DNA from: Chaunax sp. Z400
Taxonomy: Eukaryota > Chordata > Actinopteri > Lophiiformes > Chaunacidae
NCBI GenBank assembly: GCA_037577475.1
Contig: CM075192.1
Span: forward strand, 6,346,908-6,410,907
Length of the DNA stretch: 64,000 nucleotides
Direction of reading: 5' to 3'
Shown: positions 61,085 through 64,000 of the stretch, piece by piece
How positions within the stretch are numbered: position 1 is the first letter of the stretch
Layout: each line of letters begins with the position of its first letter
The notes under the pieces: model-generated
What the model saw: the letters and a program-made list of their open reading frames with translations, nothing else
The model's database searches: none
Told to the model about the DNA's origin: nothing
Translations under genes and position numbers: made by a program

Positions 61085-61300
61085 AGTTTTGTGGAATTCT
61101 GTACAGTAGTTTTTGCATAATTACGGAAAATGTTGAGAAATCTCACAGTCCTAAAGAAACTGGAAAAAATCCTGGATCCACCTCTTTATCTGGATCCTCA
61201 ACAAAATTTAAATCCTGGCTTGCTTCTATCCTCTACCTTCTACCAAGTTTTGTGGAAATCTACCCAGCAGTTTTTGTGTAATCCTGACGGCCATCTAACC
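61085..61300. repeat. Dispersed fish repeat fragment
   Basis: CTGGATCCACCTCTTTATCT, with TGGATCCTCAACAAAATTTA and CAGCAGTTTTTGTGTAATCC, is related to the piece at 30600-30835. Confidence 0.5.
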
Positions 61301-61429
61301 TACTTGATGGAAATAATTAGCTATTATTAAATAGTAGCTTCTCTTGTTTGTAACTTTCTGTATAATTAAATGTTATTAAGTGTTTTAAACAATTGGCTTA
61401 ACACTCACTTGTCAGGTAGATGTCTCTTA

Positions 61430-63240
61430 CAACCCCATTTCCAAAAAAGTTGGGCCACTGTGTAAAATGCAAATAAAAACAGTATTCAATGTTGAAACAC
61501 AAACATTTTTATTGCTTTTGAAAATTATATCCTCATTTAGAATTTGCTGCCAGCAACACATTTCAAAAAAGTAGGACAGGGTCATGTTTACCTCTGTGTT
61601 GCATCACCTCTTCTTTTAACAACACTCTGTCAGCGTTTGGGAACTGAGGAGACCAATTGATGTCATTTTGAAAGTGGAATGTTTTCCCATGATGTAGGAT
61701 TTCAGCTGCTCAAGAATTTAGCGTCTCCTTTGTTGTATTTTATGTTTCATAATGCTCCAAACATTTTCAATGAGTGACAAGTCAGGACTGCAGGCAGATC
61801 AGTTTAGCACCAGACTCTTTTACTACAGAGCCATGCTGTTGTAATACCTGCAGAATGTGGTTTGTCATTGTCTTGCTGAAATAAGCAAGGCCTTCCCTTA
61901 AAAAGACGTTTTCTACTCGGCAGAATATGTTGCTCCAAAACCTGTTTATATCGTTCAGCTTTAATGGTGCCTTCACAAATGTTCAGGTTAACCATATCAT
62001 GTTACTAATGCACCCCCATACCATCACGGATGCTGGCTTTTGAACTGTGTGCTGATAACAAGTCCAATGGTTCCTCTCCTCTTTAGCCCGGAGGATTTCA
62101 AATTTAAAATGTTGACTCGTCAGACCAAAGGATAGTTTTCTTCTTCACCTCAGTCCATCTTAAATGAGCTCAGGTCCAGTGAAGGCGGGGCGCTTCTGGA
62201 TCTGGTTTATACACAGTTTCCTCTTTGCATGGTAGAGTTTCAGCTTTCATTTATGGATGCAGAGAGGAACTGTGTTCAGACAATGGCTTTTGGAAGTGTT
62301 CCTGAACCCGTGTAGTGATGTCACTACAGAATCCTGTCTGTTTTTAATGCAGTGATGTCCACTACAGAATCCTGTCTGTTTTTAATACAGTGATGTCCAC
62401 TACAGAATCCTGTCTGTTTTTAATGCAGTGATGTCCACTATAGAATCCTGTCTGTTTTTAATACAGTGATGTCACTACAGAATCCTGTCTGTTTTTAATA
62501 CAGTGATGTCACTACAGAATCCTGTCTGTTTTTAATACAGTGATGTCCACTACAGAATCCTGTCTGTTTTTAATGCAGTGATGTCCACTACAGAATCCTG
62601 TCTGTTTTTAATGCAGTGATGTCCACTACAGAATCCTGTCTGTTTTTAATGCAGTGATGTCCACTACAGAATCCTGTCTGTTTTTAATGCAGTGATGTCC
62701 ACTACAGAATCCTGTCTGTTTTTAATGCAGTGATGTCCACTACAGAATCCTGTCTGTTTTTAATACAGTGATGTCCACTACAGAATCCTGTCTGTTTTTA
62801 ATGTAGTGATGTCCACTACAGAATCCTGTCTGTTTTTAATGCAGTGATGTCCACTACAGAATCCTGTCTGTTTTTAATGCAGTGATGTCCACTACAGAAT
62901 CCTGTCTGTTTTTAATGCAGTGAGGTCCACTACAGAATCCTGTCTGTTTTTAATGCAGTGATGTCACTACAGAATCCTGTCTGTTTTTAATGCAGTGATG
63001 ACCACTACAGACTCCTGTCTGTTTTTAATGCAGTGATGTCCACTACAGAATCCTGTCTGTTTTTAATGCAGTGATGTCCACTACAGAATCCTGTCTGTTT
63101 TTAATGCAGTGATGTCCACTACAGAATCCTGTCTGTTTTTAATGCAGTGATGACCACTACAGACTCCTGGTTTTCAGCCTTGTCTCTTCCGTACAGAGAT
63201 TTCTTCAGATTCTCTGAAACCTTTAATGATATTGTTACTC
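61430..63240 (-). mobile_element. Tc1-like transposon relic, copy 2
   Basis: The right terminus CAACCCCATTTCCAAAAAAG begins at 61430 after TA. The minus strand encodes NLNICEGTIKAERYKQVLEQ, then GRPCLFQQDNDKPHSAGITT (second catalytic Asp region), then CSPDLSLIENVWSIMK (the SPDLNPIENxW signature with the third acidic residue), in shifted frames. A 38-bp tandem array occupies 62314-63152. Beyond the array, GAGATTTCTTCAGATTCTCT belongs to the same family, after which the element is cut by LINE sequence. Confidence 0.88.
62314..63152. repeat. 38-bp tandem array inside Tc1 copy 2, about 22 units
   Basis: Same unit as 33036-33301. Variants: 37-bp units lacking one C (GATGTCACTACAG), GCAGTG versus ACAGTG, and a GATGACC..GACTCC form near 62996 and 63150. 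Confidence 0.97.
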
Positions 63241-63254
63241 TAAGTGGTAGAGTG

Positions 63255-63665
63255 AATAGAGGATACAGAGAAAAACCACTTGTTCAAACTCAAGCTCTTC
63301 ATAAGCCAGTTTACAGTTCAGTCTCTCAAACAGCAGAACTACAGCAAACATTATACAGAATTCATATTGTGGAACTGTAATATTTCATGGGTACCAGCAC
63401 ACATTGGTATTAAAGGAAATGAATAATCAGACAAGGCTGCAAAGGAAGCCAAAGAAAATAATAAAGCTGATTTGGCAGTTAGCTTCAGCAGGACAGAAAC
63501 CAAGAGCATAAATAAACGGAAAATGAAGGAAAGGTGGCAAAAGCAGTGGGTGGAAGAAAGGAGAGGATGATGTTTTACGCAGTTCACATGAGAGTGGGAG
63601 AAAGGAGGTGTTCAGGAAGAAACAGGAGAGAAAGGATGGAGATATAAAGACTTAGATTTGGACAC
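63255..63665 (+). mobile_element. LINE RNase H fragment
   Basis: The frame reads WVPAHIGIKGNE, stop, SDKAAKEAKENNKADLAVS, then KSINKRKMKERWQKQWVEER. This matches the C-terminal RNase H (WVPAHxGIxGNExADxxAKxA) and following basic region of a fish LINE. The stop replaces the usual residue after GNE. Confidence 0.75.
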
Positions 63666-64000
63666 ACTGGACTAATAGGGGGCAGAAAGAAGGCACCTGA
63701 TTCAAACAAGCAGCAAAAGAACTCACAAAGGGAGTGTTACAATGTCCTACTTTAGTATCTCACTCTGATCCACACTCCATACCAGTAATGCAGCAATTTG
63801 TTGTTGCCAACAGCCAACAAACCTCAAAAGAAGACGATAAATGCCCCAAGGAGAGCAGATCCAGGAGGAGAGGACAGGTTTGGGAGGAACAAAATAAAGA
63901 GCTGAGCTCACGGACACTGGGGGGCAGTATTAGATGCCAAGGAGCAGAGTGAAGAGCGCCTCACCCCTCCTTCAGCTAACTCCCGGTTTTACACTTCCCT
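63666..64000. other. Unassigned right edge
   Basis: No gene recognised; probably the continuing degraded LINE. Confidence 0.35.

Noticed and set aside
62314..63152. Regular 38-bp repeats suggestive of a CRISPR array
   Set aside because: Units abut directly with no spacers, the genome is a vertebrate, and the unit derives from a Tc1-like element.

Overview
The window is nuclear DNA from a ray-finned fish, most likely a percomorph-type teleost. The evidence is a spliced vertebrate gene with GT-AG introns, dense Tc1/mariner, hAT and LINE relics of fish type, fish SINE-like repeats, and remains of an L-rhamnose-binding lectin, a family typical of fish eggs and mucus. There is no prokaryotic gene organisation anywhere. 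Most short open frames are chance or lie in transposon relics.

One complete protein-coding gene is present: wsb1 (WD repeat and SOCS box containing 1), plus strand. It has nine coding exons from 35496 to 55528 that join without a frame break into a 427-residue protein. A promoter region with a TATA-like box lies just upstream, a perfect CRE lies about 1.2 kb upstream, and two candidate poly(A) signals lie at 57453 and 59413. Its introns are loaded with transposons: LINE relics in introns 1 and 2, hAT in intron 3, Tc1 with a nested MITE in intron 5, Tc1 in intron 6, hAT and a SINE-like repeat in intron 7, and a MITE in intron 8. An old copy of the intron 8 MITE appears to lie inside the 3' UTR.

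Upstream, at 25589-30366, is a decayed rhamnose-binding lectin gene. A TATA box, start codon and several splice sites survive, but at least two of its exons are out of frame or stopped and the second lectin domain is cut short. Its first intron contains a 1.1-kb terminal-inverted-repeat element. A sister copy of that element sits 2 kb away in opposite orientation, inside one arm of a long imperfect palindrome (about 22760-25055).

The rest (1-25000, 30400-35000, 59500-64000) is gene-poor. It holds a 1.5-kb AT-rich 27-bp minisatellite (604-2124), CA and other microsatellites, hAT relics (5432-6195), several LINE fragments (8376, 12060, 14707, 17160, 31180, 60227, 63255) and two Tc1-like copies (32515-33762 and 61430-63240). 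Both Tc1-like copies carry the same internal 38-bp unit amplified in tandem.

I found no new defence, biosynthetic or regulatory system. The most unusual items are the nested palindrome and transposon architecture, the lectin relic with preserved splice sites, the parallel 38-bp amplification inside two Tc1 copies, and a WSB1 SOCS box with a changed Cul5-box proline.
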